Positions 23,872 to 35,903 of a stretch of DNA of 64,000 nt are shown here, piece by piece. A program made the translations under genes and the position numbers. The stretch comes from Coregonus clupeaformis (taxonomy: Eukaryota > Chordata > Actinopteri > Salmoniformes > Salmonidae), in the NCBI RefSeq assembly GCF_020615455.1, contig NC_059208.1, positions 73,967,525 to 74,031,524 on the forward strand, given 5' to 3'. Numbering within the stretch: position 1 is the stretch's first letter; each line of letters begins with the position of its first letter. Under the pieces are notes generated by a model. It was not told where the DNA came from, searched no databases, and saw nothing but the letters and a program-made list of their open reading frames with translations.

Positions 23872-24560
23872 GTGGTGGAAAAAGTATCAAATTGTCATAC
23901 TTGAGTAAAAGTAAAGATACCTTAATAGAAAATGACTCATGTAAATGTGAACGTGAACTGAATTTGAAAACTGAATCTGAATGCATCTGAATCTGTGAAA
24001 CTATGGTAAATTTGAAATGATAATTTGTAAACTTGATACGTAGACAATGAATGCAATATCCACCATATTGAAACAGAATATATAAATATTGAATTTGAAT
24101 ATTCAATTAAATTGTAATATAATTTTAAAACTGAATGCAATATTCATTCAATTCATTTTCAAATCCTGCTCAGCATCCGAAATGTAACAAGTACTTTTGG
24201 GTGTCAGGGAAAATGTATGGGAGTAAAAAGTACATATTGTCTTTAGGAATGTAGTGGAGTAAAAGTAAAAGTTGTACAAAAATATATAAATAGTAAAGCA
24301 ATCAACATTATTTATTTTTTGAAAATGTTCAGTCTTCTGTGATGTATATACAGTGTAATATTGGGATGCAAACTCTAAATTGAATACATTTAAACTATAT
24401 CTGACATGGTACAGGTGTCTTATTTTTTTAAAGACCATAACCAATGAGTGTGAGGTGTATACTTTGGTTTCAAAGTAGATTTGTTTGACTACCAAGAACA
24501 CTCTGTGTGACCCTGATTTAGCCCACTGCAGTAAAAGGTTTTAAGTAGTGCTTCAAAGTA
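23872..24560 (+). repeat. hAT-like 'CAGTGGTGGAAAAAGTA' element remnant
   Basis: The left end 'CAGTGGTGGAAAAAGTATCA' followed by 'TTGAGTAAAAGTAAAGATAC' is a recurrent salmonid hAT-like MITE start. Body words such as 'AAGTACTTTTGGGTGTCAGG' and 'GGAGTAAAAGTAAAAGTTGT' occur at 24190-24280. An AT-rich stretch at 23935-24170 appears inserted. The right terminus is degraded. Confidence 0.5.
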
Positions 24561-24564
24561 TTTT

Positions 24565-25765
24565 TCTTAGGGTAAATCCAGTTGAATTCAATCTCTTTTT
24601 GACAGCATCCCTTTTGATTTAAACAAAACTTTTCATACATGTTTTCCCATGGGTGAGGTGGTCAGAAAGTGACTTTTTGGACCTGGATGCCAAAACATTC
24701 AGGAGATAAAGGTGCTCAGTTGACCCATTTTGCATACCCCACCATACCATGAGACATCCATGTCTTCATCACTGGAAAATATAGATGATGTAAAAAAGGG
24801 TCTAAGCTACAACATATGGAGAAAATCAGAGTTTACGCGTTCAAACTCAAACGTTTGAGGTTCTTGTGTTGTGGGCGCTATCGGTTGAGACACAACATGC
24901 TCTTGAATACACCGTGGGTGTCATTTCAATCATATAAATATAATTCATAGAATGGACATATCCCTTCAGACCACTGCAATTTAGCTGGTACACCATTGAC
25001 ATTTTAATTGAATTGACATTTTTACTTCTAATTACTACCACAAAGATGGCCGCCGGTCCACCCACTGTTGAATGTAAACTTAAATGTATATTCTGTTATC
25101 TGTATTTCTATGATTTCAATAGGTTTCCTATAGAGGATTGACAGTATCATTTAAAAAACGGATATTCCTATTCAAGTTAACATTCTCTGGTGTGTGGACC
25201 TCTGACCATCTTTTTGGTACCATTTGAAAGTTGAAATTTCCATTTTATTCCCATTTTAGTACATTTATCAACCAAAACATGACACCCATCCTGTATTCAA
25301 GAGCATGTTGTGTCTCAACCAATGGCAGGCACAACACAAAAACCTCAGATGATGTAAAATAGGGTCTAAGCTACAACATATCTGAATATGAAAAAAATCG
25401 GAGTTGACACGTTTTTAGATAATGGACATATAAGATTAGAAAATGACAAATGTTATTCCAAAACATTTTTTTCAAGAAATTATTAAATAGTTTGACACCA
25501 CTGTTTGTAAGGTTTTAAATTATACCAATCTCAACCGTTTATCGTTTCCAGTGATGAAGACATGGATGTCTCATGGTGTGGTGGGGTATGAAAAGTACGT
25601 CAACTTTGAGCACCTTTATCTCTTTAATGTTTTGGCATTCAGGTCTAAAAAGTAACTTTCTGTGCACTTCTACAATGGGCCAATATGGATGACAGGTTTC
25701 GTTCAAATCAAAAGGGGTGCTGTCAAAAAGTGATTGAATTCAAATGGATTTACCCCTTAGTTACT
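24565..25765. repeat. 1.2-kb fold-back inverted repeat
   Basis: The left arm at about 24570-24776 and the right arm at about 25552-25760 are inverted copies: for example 'CCATGAGACATCCATGTCTT' pairs with 'AAGACATGGATGTCTCATGG', and 'AAAGGTGCTCAGTTGAC' with 'GTCAACTTTGAGCACCTTT'. A second inverted pair lies inside (24885-24925 with 25275-25325, 'CAACATGCTCTTGAATAC'). One block, 'AGGGTCTAAGCTACAACATA' (24797 and 25358), is present in direct orientation instead. No open frame of note is present. It is probably a foldback-type DNA transposon. Confidence 0.7.
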
Positions 25766-27252
25766 TTACAACACTATCTACAGTATTTAATAAAATAATG
25801 GTTAAAATACCTGGTTTTATTGATTATTTTGTCATAACAAAAAAGTGTTATCAATGCAATCTGTTTCTGCTCTTTTGCCAACTCCTTATGGAATTGTCAT
25901 GCCTGGCTTGACAATGGAGTAGGCATAAGCATAAACAGATCTTGGACCAGGCTAAAATATATTTTCATAGAAGAATATGACATTGATCATCAGTTGCTAA
26001 TTTACCAGTCCCAGGGTCAATGTGAACAAAGTCAACCTAGACTTTGAGGTGGTTGTTTAGTTCATGATGCTTTGCTTTCACTCCCTCCTTCATTTCCAAC
26101 CACAACTCACAGTGAAGAAAAAAACTCCATCGTATCTAACCTCTAAACTCATGTGAAAGGGGGAAGCCCTGTCTAATGAACATGTCTCTGAAATGCAGCA
26201 TGACATATTTGTTTGTACAAGACACTACAAGACACAGTAGGTGAGTTGAGATCCTGGTCATTGTTTTATTTTTTAAATATCAAGCTCATTTATTAATGAT
26301 GAATCTGTACGTTTTGGTAACACAGAATTGTGGACAGTGGACCATTGTATTTGCAATCATTTTTCATAATGTGAAATGCCTATTCTTAGACTTAATTATA
26401 GGATGTATGGATGATGAAAATGTGACACAATGTAAAAGTACTTGGTGATAACAGTAATGCCCGATTTATCATCACACAGTAATAGTCTAATGGCTCAACA
26501 GTTATATTTGGTCCAAAAACGGTGGTTGTTGTATGAATATTTAGTGGTATTTTCAATAGTGAGACTGTAGTAGGCAATATCATATGACAGGTAATGCGGT
26601 CAAATTGATCATTGCCAGATCATTCTCTCACTCACTATGCATACCTTCACACTTCTTTGTACCTTGTACAAGTGTGTAACAGGACAAATATAAGCATCCC
26701 CAAAATTATTATTATTATTATGATTATTATTTTGACTAGTCTTAGTCACTGTGACTGATACATTCATGTCCAACTGAACATACCGGAGTACACTGCGTGA
26801 CAGCCGTAATGTCTTGTCACAGTCATACGGTACATACTACTCTCTGCATGTTTTCTACAAATTATTTTCTTTTATTTCTCTGGTAGTGAGTTCACATATC
26901 ACATTTACAGCCACTGATGTTATTGTTTGAGCCATACAAGTAGCAAACCACACTGCACATAGGGCAGCATTGTGGTTCAAGAGGGGAAGAACCTGTATGG
27001 GTGAAATCCCAGAGTGGGGTATAATCTAAACTAAATGTTATTCAGAAGGCAGCCTATTGACTAATGTTGAGGTGCTCAGACTCAAGCAATAGCCTATGGT
27101 GGAAGATCTACAACCTGTCTGCTTATACCTCATTCTAGACCCTTCAGATCTGCAAACTTTGGATTAGATAAGGATTAGGGCCGAGGGGAAGGGGTAGGGA
27201 GTGAATTGGGACGGCTCTCAGTGGTGTGTGGTACTTGTGTGTTTCTCAGAGG
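25766..27252. other. Intergenic, upstream of TNF-N-like gene
   Basis: I recognise no gene, RNA or strong repeat here. There is a short (ATT)n run near 26706-26725. The last 300 bp contain no obvious TATA box before the ATG at 27253. Confidence 0.4.
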
Positions 27253-30200
27253 ATGAAGAACCAACAGCACACCTCCAGATACCTGCTGCTCAATGTGTGG
27301 TGCGGGTTTCTCACAGTCGCCATGGTGATTATGGCCGCAGTTCTCACAACAGTGCAAATAAGCTCACCTGACAAGGTATGTCCAATTATCATCAGTGATA
27401 GCTAGACTCAGATATGATGATGATGAGGGTGGGGGTGATGATGATGGTGGTGGTGATGATGATGATGATGATACATAAGGGTAGACTGATGATGATGATG
27501 ATGATGATCTCAAGGTGTCCCTATGTCATTTCTCCCTCAAAGAGTCATATACCTGAATCAAAGGAGGAAAACCAACACCCTACAAGTAAGTTGTACTGGG
27601 TTACACATACTGACATTAATAGTTTTTTCTGTACTGTAAGTCATTATATACTAAGGCACTGTAATAGCATTCATATCCCATATTAGACATTCTACAACAG
27701 TATACAATGACTGGAAATATTATTTATCTTTTGCAGATGGTAGTTTTTTGGCTCAATTGAATTCATCAAAGGGTAAGTAAAACATTGCTATTTCCATTTC
27801 TGATTACCAATGAATAACTAATGTTTAAACAATACATTGTGTGCAATATAATTCATGTAATTGATGCAGTGTCTGGAGAAAGCTGGCATTATAAGATTGT
27901 ACAAGCAGAGAGTAACACGTAAACGTTACAAGATGAAAATGAATGTGCTTTATTTGCTTTCCAGCTCCCCATCTCTCATATATCCAGCTGACCATGGGTA
28001 AGCTAAACACTTCCTTTCCTAGTTTATAGGTAAGGACTTTTGGGCCTAACGTTCCATCCTTGCTGCAGTTTCCTTTTTACATCGTAAGTTCATGGAAAAC
28101 ATGAGTTAACGCTGGAGCTTCTGCTGTCTGTCTGAACTTGTCAGTTCCACTAAACAAGACTAGGGCCTTGTACACACTCAGGTTGTACAACTCATCTAAC
28201 GCATTTGACACAATGGTTGTGATACACCTACTATTTATATGATACAATGGAGAGTGTGTCTGCAAAATACACTCACCGGTCAGTTTATTAGGTACACCAT
28301 GTAGTACCGGGTCGGACCCCCCTTTGCCTCCAGAACAGCCTGAATTATTCGGGCATTCTACAAGGTGTCGGAAACGTTCCACAGGGATGTTGGTCCATGC
28401 TGACGCGATGGTATCACGCAGTTGTTGCAGATTGGACGGTGGTACATTCATGTTGCAAACAGCCCATTCCATCTCATCCCAAAAATGCTCTATTGGGTCG
28501 AGGTATGCGGACTGCGCAGGCCACTCAAGTAAACTGAACTCGCTGTCATGTTCCAGGCGATATTTTTCCACTCCTCAATTGTACAGTGTTGGCCCACTGA
28601 AGCAACTTCTTCTTGTTTTTAGCTGATAGGAGTGGAACCCGGTGTGGTCGTTTGCTGCAATAGCCCATCTGTGACAAGGATTGACGAGTTGTGCGTTCCG
28701 AGATGCCGTTCTGCACACCACTGTTGTACTGTGCCGTTATTTGTCTGTTTGTGGCCCGCCTGTTAGCTTGCACCATTTTCCTTTGTCCTCTCCCATCAAC
28801 GAGCTGTTTTCGCTCACAGGACTGCCGCTGACTGGATATTTTTGTTTGTCGCACCATTCTCTGTAAACCCTTGACACTGTCATGAGTGAAAGGCCCAGGA
28901 GGCCGTTTCTGAGATACTGGTGCCTGGTACCGACGATCATATTACGCTCCAAGTCGCTTAAATCACTAGTTTTGCCCATTCAATCGAACAGTAACTGAAT
29001 GCCTCGAGGCCTTCTGCCTGCTTTATATAGCAAGCAACGGCCACGTGACTCACTGTGTGTAGAAGCGTGGTGCTGAGTGTATGTTTACACAACCATTGTG
29101 CGGTGTCTCCAGAACGCTTGAGTAAAACAACTCTGTTGTATCACAACCGTTGTGCCAAATGTGTGTAGGCCTACATCAGTTGTACAACTTGATTGTGTAC
29201 CAGGCCTAGAGGCGTACTACCAAGCTTTTACCACCCCAGATCCTGACTGGATGGCTGTGGTCACGTTATTGCATACTGTAGCATAACATGCTTACTCACC
29301 ATGAGCAGAAAATATTACTAAACAGTCAAATATAATTGTATGTCTATTATCAACATGATGTTATGCATCTTTATTAATCAGAAAATTATATTTATGTATT
29401 GAAAACATTATGCAAATATTCAATCTATTCATGAAACATTAAGCTATTGTGAGGGTAGGTGTATTAACTGTGGGTTAATGTAAGGTTATAATGCTAGCTA
29501 TACAATCATGGTGTGCTCAGAATAAGGTTTAGATTTACAGTTGAAGTCGGAAGTTTACATACACCTTAGCCAAATACATTTAAACTCAGTTTTTCACAAT
29601 TCCTGTGATGCGTGATTTGAAGGAGTCAGGTGCAGTTGGGTAAATCACTGTATACAGAGTTTATTCCGTAATCCAGCGTAACAAGTCCAGTGCGCAAAAC
29701 AGACGCACTGGAACAGACATGCACACGGGGAAAAATACCCCGGCAATACAAAAATACTGAGCTCAACCGCGCTACTAATCCTCACAATGAACAATCACTC
29801 ACAAGGACAAGGGGGCAGAGGGAACACTTAAACACGTACTAATGAGGGGAATATGAACCAGGTGTGTGTAATGACAAGACAAGACAGATGGAATGATGAG
29901 ATATGGAGCAGCAGTGGCTAGAAGGCCGGTGACGACGAATGCCGAAGCCTGCCCAAATAAGGAGGGGAGGCAGCTTCGGAGGAAGTCGTGAAAATTCCTG
30001 ACATTTAATCCTAGTAAAAATTCCCTGTTTTAGGTCAGTTAGGATCACCACTTTATTTTAAGAATGTGAAATGTCAGAATAATTGTAGAGAGAATGATTT
30101 ATTTCAGCTTTTATTTATTTCATCACATTCCCAGTGGGTCAGAAGTTTACATACACTCAATTAGTATTTGGTAGCGTTGCCTTTAAATTGCTTAACTTGG

Positions 30201-33200
30201 GTCAAACGTTTCGGGTAGCCTTCCACAAGCTTCCCACAATAAGTTGGGTGAATTTTGGCCCATTCCTCCAGATAGAGTTGGTGTAACTGAGTCAGGTTTG
30301 TAGGCCTCCTTGCTCGCACACACCTTTTCAGTTCTGCCCACACATTTTCTATAGGATTGAGGTCAGGGCTTTGTGATGGCCACTCCAATACCTTGACTTT
30401 GTTGTCCTTAAGCCATTTTGCCACAACTTTGGAAGTATGCTTGGGGTCATTGTCCATTTGGAAGACCCATTTGTGACCAAGCTTTAACTTCCTGACTTAT
30501 GTCTTGAGATGTTGCTTCAATATATCCACATAATTTTCCTTCCTCGTGATGCCATCTATTTTGTGAAGTGCACCAGTCCCTCCTGCAGCAAAGCACCCCC
30601 ACAGCATGATGCTGCCACCCCAGTGCTTCAAGGTTGGGATGGTGTTCTTCGGCTTGCAAGCATTCCCCTTTTTCCTCCAAACATAACGATATGTCGATAT
30701 AGGACTCGTTTTTACTGTGGATATAGATACTTTTGTACCTGTTTCCTCCAGCATCTTTACAAGGTCCTTTGCTGTTGTTCTGGGATTGATTTGCACTTGT
30801 CGCACCAAAGTACGTTCATCTCTAGGAGACAGAACGCGTCTCCTTCCTGAGCGGTATGACGGCTGCGTGGTCCCATGGTGTTTATACTTGCGTACTATTG
30901 TTTGTATAGATGAACGTGGTACCTTCAGGCATTTGGAAATTGCTCCCAAGGATGAACCAGACTTGTGAAGGTCTACAATTATTTTTCTGAGGTCTTGGCT
31001 GATTTCTTTTGATTTTCCCATGATGTCAAGCAAAGAGGCACTGAGTTTGAAGGTAGGCCTTGAAATACATCCACAGGTACACCTCCAATTGACTCAGATG
31101 ATGTCAATTAGCCTATCAGAAGCTTCTAAAGCCATGACATCATTTTCTGGAATTTTCCAAGCTGTTTAAAGGTACAGTCAACTTAGTGTATGTAAACTTC
31201 TGACCCACTGGAATTGTGATACAGTGAATTATAAGTGAAATAATCTGTTTGTAAACAATTGTGTCATGCACAAAGTAGATGTCCTAACCGACTTGCCAAA
31301 ACTATAGGTTGTTAACAAGAAATGTGTGGAGTGGTTGAAAAACGAGTTTTAATGACTCCAACCTAAGTGTATGTAAAATTCCGACTTCAACTGTAGTTCC
31401 GCCAATGTTTCCCTCATCATGCTCTGTGTTCCTGCCATCCCCTGTCTGCAACTTTGTGAAGTGGGTTTCAAGACCCACAATCAACCCATCTACTGTAACT
31501 GCTTAGGTGTGGGCAACAAACTGAACCCAAGACAATGCTACAATTACTGTCTGGGAAAATACATTATAGGTTTGTAAGGTGTAGTTATTCAATATTTTGC
31601 CACCTGTCTGTGTTCAAATATATGCACAAACATACACTATATATACAAAAGTATGTGGACACCCCTTCAAATTAGTGGATGCGGCTATTTCAGCCACACC
31701 CGTTGCTGACAGGTGTATAAAATTGAGCACACAGCCATGCAATCCCCATAGACAAACATTGGCAGTAGAATGGCCCTTACTGAAGAGCTCAGTGACTTTC
31801 AACGTGGCACCGTCATAGGATGCCACCTTTCCAACAAGTCAGTTCATCAAATTTCTGCCCTGCTAGAGCTTTCTAGTAAACTGTAAGTGCTTTTATTGTG
31901 AAGTGGAAACGTCTAGGAGCAACAACGGCCCAGCCTTGAAGTGGTAGGCCTCACAAGCTCATCGAACGGGACCGCTGAGTGCTGAAGCGTGTAACTGTCT
32001 GTCCTCGGTTGCAACACTCCCTACCGAGTTCCAAACTGCCTCTGGAAGCAACATCAGCACAAGAACTGTTCGTTGGGAGCTTCATGAAATGGGTTTCCAT
32101 GGCCGAGCAAGTGTTGGCTGGGTTGGGGTAAAGCTCGCTGCCATTGGACTCTGGAGCAGTGGAAATGCGTTCTCTGGAGTGATGAATTACGCTTCACCAT
32201 CTGGCAGTCCGACAGACGAATCTGGGTTTGGCGGATGCCAGGAGAACGCTACCTGCCCGAATGCATAGTGCCAACTGTAAAGTTTGGTGGACAAGGAATA
32301 ATAGTCTGGGGCATTTTTTCATGGTTCGGGCTAGGCCCTTTAGTTCCAGTGAAGGGAAATCTTAACGCTATAGCATACAATAACATTCTAGATGATTCTG
32401 TGCTTCCAACTTTGTGGCAACAGTTTGGGGAAGGCCCTTTCCTGTTTCAGTATGACAGTGCCCCCGTGTACAAAGCGATGTCCATACAGAAATTGTTTGT
32501 CGAGATCGGTGTGGAAGAACTTGACTGGCCTGCACAGAGCCCTTACCTCAACCCCATCGAAAACCTTTGGAATGAATTGGAACGCCAACTGTGAGCCAGG
32601 CCTAATCACCCAACATCAGTGCCCGACCTCAATAATGATTTTTTTGGCTGAATGGAAGCACGTCTCTGCAGCAACGTTGCAACATCTAGTGGAAAGCCTT
32701 CCCAGAAGAGTGGAGGCTGTTATAGCAGCAAAGGGGGGACCAACTCCATATTAATGCCCATGATTTTGAAATGAGATGTTCGACGAGCAGGTGTCCACAT
32801 ACTTTTGCCCATGTAGTATATATTTACATTTTTGTCATTAACCCATTATATGATGTAAAGCATTTTAATATTTTCTTCTCTTCTCTTCTCTTTTCTTTCC
32901 TCATGAGAAGGAAGGGTGTCTTGGGAGAATGACCATGATATCCCCGTCTGTGGCTCTTGCTCCCTTGTCCTCCGCAACAACTCTGTCTACATCGCATCTG
33001 AAGGCTTCTACTACTTCTTTGCCCAGGTCACCTTCACTAGGTACACCAGGGGAGAGGAGAAGAGGAAGGTGACTCTGATCAAAAATGCCATTCAAAATAA
33101 GATAGCGCAGAGGAGCCTGAGTGAAGCCGTGTATCACGGAGAGAAAGAGGGCACTGTGTTCATGTCCAGGATGGTTAAGCTCCAACAAGGTAACAGTCTG

Positions 33201-33281
33201 AGCCTTGAGATAACACCCAATAGTTTTAGGAATGGGGGAGAGAATACCTACTGGGGGGCATATCAGCTCCCCCCATATTGA
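27253..33281 (+). CDS. TNF-superfamily ligand, TNF-N/lymphotoxin-like (five exons, 201 aa)
   Basis: A type II membrane cytokine of the TNF family, expected to act as a homotrimer. Exons: 27253-27375, 27543-27585, 27737-27772, 27965-27997 and 32911-33281; every intron is GT..AG and the joins are in frame. Residues 1-9 are a very short cytoplasmic tail, about 10-33 the transmembrane anchor and 34-67 a stalk. The TNF homology domain starts at A-P-H-L (68-71) and continues S-W-E-N-D (82-86), then V-Y-I-A-S-E-G-F-Y-Y-F-F-A-Q-V-T-F, the hallmark central strands, ending at a TGA after ...L-P-P-Y. An in-frame stop lies upstream of the ATG, though an upstream exon is not excluded. It lies about 14 kb upstream of tnf-alpha on the same strand, as the fish 'TNF-new' gene does. 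The 4.9-kb last intron is swollen by transposons. Small exons 2-4 make five exons against four in tnf-alpha. TNF-N is my preferred identity; another TNFSF member is possible. Confidence 0.82.
27414..27509 (+). repeat. (GAT)n-rich tract in TNF-N-like intron 1
   Basis: Imperfect GAT/GGT triplet repeats fill much of the short first intron, ending about 30 bp before the exon 2 acceptor. Confidence 0.7.
28270..29079 (-). mobile_element. Tc1-like transposon (fourth family), truncated, in TNF-N-like intron 4
   Basis: The left end 'CACTCACCGGTCAGTTTATT' follows a TA; the right side ends 'GTGCTGAGTG' before TA and has lost the usual matching TIR. Minus-strand transposase pieces start M-G-K-T-S-D-L-S-D-L-E-R at 28979. 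They continue with S-R-V-Y-R-E-W and, in another frame, W-P-A-Q-S-A-Y-L-D-P-I-E-H-F-W. The central catalytic region is deleted. Confidence 0.8.
29538..31393 (-). mobile_element. Tc1-like transposon (fifth family) in TNF-N-like intron 4
   Basis: Perfect-looking TIRs, 'CAGTTGAAGTCGGAAGTTTA' and the inverse 'CCGACTTCAACTG', are flanked by TA. The minus-strand transposase starts at 31021 (M-G-K-S-K-E-I-S-Q-D-L-R) with an HTH region. It then jumps from ...S-I-S-T-V-K-T to Y-V-W-R-K-K-G, a deletion that removes the W-S-D-E-T catalytic block. After a frame change it resumes with M-D-N-D-P-K-H-T-S and P-D-L-N-P-I-E-N-V-W to 30161. It is further interrupted by a solo-LTR-like insert at 29604-29993. 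Confidence 0.87.
29604..29993. mobile_element. Solo-LTR-like insert in the Tc1 element
   Basis: The flanking Tc1 sequence 'TTTTTCACAATTCC' resumes as 'ATTCCTGACATTTAATCC', so ATTCC is duplicated on both sides (29599-29603 and 29994-29998). The 390-bp insert starts TGTGATGCGTGA and ends AAGTCGTGAAA, close to the TG...CA ends and 'CGTGACA' terminus of the LTRs at 42986 and 46092. A 5-bp TSD plus these ends suggests a solo LTR of a related gypsy-like family. Its sequence is otherwise different from those LTRs. Confidence 0.6.
31634..32816 (+). mobile_element. Tc1-like transposon (second family) in TNF-N-like intron 4
   Basis: The left end is 'TATACAAAAGTATGTGGACA' and the right end 'TGTCCACATACTTTTGCCCA'. 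Transposase codons start near 31770 (M-A-L-T-E-E-L-S-D-F). The largest open piece (32235-32594) has F-G-G-Q-G-I-I-V-W-G, a degraded Q-Y-D-S-A-P catalytic block and S-P-Y-L-N-P-I-E-N-L-W. Frameshifts occur on both sides. It is the better-preserved relative of the remnant at 8982-10664. Confidence 0.85.
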
Positions 33282-34470
33282 GACAACAGACATTGTTCTT
33301 GAGACTTAGTTCAAGACTGAACCAAAAAAGCTTTTTTGTGTGTGTGTGTGTCTAGTAGTTACTAAACTGAATTAATTTTGTGAAAACTGTAACTGTTTTG
33401 CATATGCATTGTTTGTTTCGCTGAACAGATTTGATTGTATAATGACATAACAGAATACATTGTCAAACTGTGTATTTGTGTATGTGTGATTTCTTGTGAT
33501 ATTAATGGTATTTTCAGGTATCTATCATGTTGTGAATTAGTCAATACTAGATATTATAGATGGTAAATAGATTTGATATGGAGAAAGTGGCCGTGTCTGG
33601 CTACCCATATTAGCGTACTAAATATTATGCAAAAAAAAGAATGTTTTATAGTATGTGAAATTTCGAAAATATTACTCTGTATGCGTCATCTATGGGCAAT
33701 TTGCGTTGACTCCCGCCATTCATTCATTTTGGTACAGCGCGTCAATTTATCTGATTATCAGCTGTTGTCAAACACGTGAGTCGGAAAAAACAAGTGTATT
33801 CTACTAGATCAAATGCCGAAATGAGTATACAGTTTAAGTATGTAGTACGCTAGTAGGGTATTCGGACAGAACCACTATTTGACAGCTTATTCACTTGTAT
33901 CATCCATTGGGAGGTAGCACTAACCACATGGTGGTGCTACATCCCAACATAGGAAATGCAGATGTCCTTCTCAGTCACTTTTGGGATGGATTCTGCTACT
34001 ATCACAGACTCAGCTTATTCAGAGACACGCAAACTAGAGTTGTGTTCTAATACTCATACTAACCGCACTAACAGTACTATTTGTGACGTAAATTGAGTAT
34101 GTTGTATGCTTAATGGTCATAGTATGGATATAGTTAGTCGGATGTCATACTACATTTGCCAAAATAGGAAGTATACAAGCAGTGGACACTATTTCCGTAC
34201 TTTTTGGGGCCCATAATGCAATTCTTCCGAAAATGGGCGTGGCTTCAACGTTTTCAGATTTGAAGAAAATGGCGGAAAATATGCAGCTGATGTCCGAAGA
34301 GAGCGGATACAAATTCATTGCTTTAACTAATTATGACAAATGTTAAGAAAATGTTGAGCAATGTAATAAAGTAATGACTTTTCAAATGAGTTACGTTATA
34401 CGTTATGTTGGCTGACAATTTGTTAGTTACGCTATCCTTATGAACCGCATAGCATATCATTACAGTTGTA
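33282..34470. other. TNF-N-like 3' region with palindromic repeat remnants
   Basis: No gene is supported after the TNF-N-like stop. A TG run lies at 33337-33351. Segments at 33590-33880 and 34030-34180 are rich in 'GTATGTAGTACG', 'CATACTAAC' and 'TATTCGGACAGAAC' words that pair with the 'AGTATGGGTATTCGAACACA' block at 35548-35568. This suggests a palindromic MITE that was split by the Tc1 insertion at 34471. Confidence 0.45.
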
Positions 34471-35533
34471 CAGTCGTGGTCAAAAGTTTTGAGAATGACA
34501 CAAATATTAATTTTCACAAAGTCTGCTGCCTCAGTTTTTATGATGTCAATTTGCATATACTCCAGAATGTTATGAAGAGTGATCAGATGAATTGCAATTA
34601 ATTGCAAAGTCCCTCTTTGCCATGAAAATGAACTTAATCCCCCAAAAAACATTTCCACTGCATTTCAGCCCTGCCACAAAAGGACCAGCTGACATCATGT
34701 CAGTGATTCTCTTGTTAACACAGGTGAGAGTGTTGACGAGGACAAGGCTGGAGATCACTCTGTCATGCTGATTGAGTTAGAATAACAGACTGGAAGCTTT
34801 AAAAGGAGGGTGGTGCTTGAAATCATTGTTCTTCCTCTGTTACCTGCAAGGAAACACGTGCCGTCATGATCTCCGCATGTGTGGTTCCCACCATGAAGCA
34901 TGGAGGAGGAGGTGTGATGGTGTGGGGGTGCTTTACTGGTGACACTGTCGTGATTTATTTAGAATTCAAGGCACACTTAACCAGCATGGCTACCACAGCA
35001 TTCTTCAGCGATACGCCATCCCATCTGGTTTGCACTTAGTGGGACTACCATTTGTTTTTCAACAGGACAATGACCCAAAACACACCTCCAGGCTGTGTAA
35101 GGGCTATTTGACCAAGAAGGAGAGTGATGGAGGGCTGCATCAGATTACCTGGCCTCCACTATCACCCGACCTCAACCCAATTGAGATGGTTTGGGATGAG
35201 TTGGACTGCAGAGTGAAGGAAAAGCAGCCAACAAGTGCTCAGCATATGTGGGAACGCCTTCAAGACTGTTGGAAAAGCATTCCTCATGAAGCTGGTTGAG
35301 AGAATGCCAAAAGTGTGCATAGTTGTCATCAAGGCAAAGGGTGGCTACTTTGAAGAATCTAAAATATATAATATATTTTGATTTGTTTAACACTTTTTGG
35401 TTACTACATGATTCCATATGTGTTATTTCATAGTTTTGAGTCTTCACTATTATTCTACAATGTAGAAAATAGTTTAAAAAATTAAGAAAAACCCTGGAAT
35501 GAGTAGGTGTGTCCAATCTTTTGACTGGTACTG
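34471..35533 (+). mobile_element. Chimeric Tc1-like element (two families joined)
   Basis: The left end is 'CAGTCGTGGTCAAAAGTTTT' (a family not otherwise present) and the right end 'CTTTTGACTGGTACTG', belonging to the family at 18861-20602; both ends are next to TA. Up to about 34865 the sequence is leader of the first family. From 'CTCCGCATGTGTGGTTCCCA' onward it follows the second family, with H-G-G-G-G-V-M-V-W-G, F-Q-Q-D-N-D-P-K-H-T (35069 on) and D-L-N-P-I-E-M-V-W. The N-terminal HTH half of the transposase is missing. Confidence 0.78.
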
Positions 35534-35662
35534 TAGTTTACAGTATGTTAGTATGGGTATTCGAACACAGCTTAGGTCTGAAAACACCTGTACCTATTAG
35601 CATTAGAAAACTGATGTGATGTAACAGAAACACACGTCAGTACTGAGTTGCCCGAAATCTAA

Positions 35663-35903
35663 CCCACTGGGAAAAAACATGGTTGAATCAACGTGATGAT
35701 GTTTAATCAAAGTGGAAAACTGATTGGATTTTTAAAGAGTCACCAATATAAGGGAATTTCGTCTTTTTTTAACCCAACTTTTAACCTAAATCCAATGACA
35801 TGGTGAAAGGTTTTGTTGATTTCACATTGAATTCAGGATAGTTGACAACTCGACCAAATGTAAATCCAAATTAAACATTGAACTGAAGTCTGTGCCCAGT
35901 GGG
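35663..35903. mobile_element. MITE with CCCACTGGG ends
   Basis: It begins CCCACTGGGAAAA and ends TGTGCCCAGTGGG. Inner inverted words include 'AAATCCAATGACATGG' and 'TGGTTGAATCAACGTGATG'. A related left end occurs at 5928. No coding potential is seen. Confidence 0.65.
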
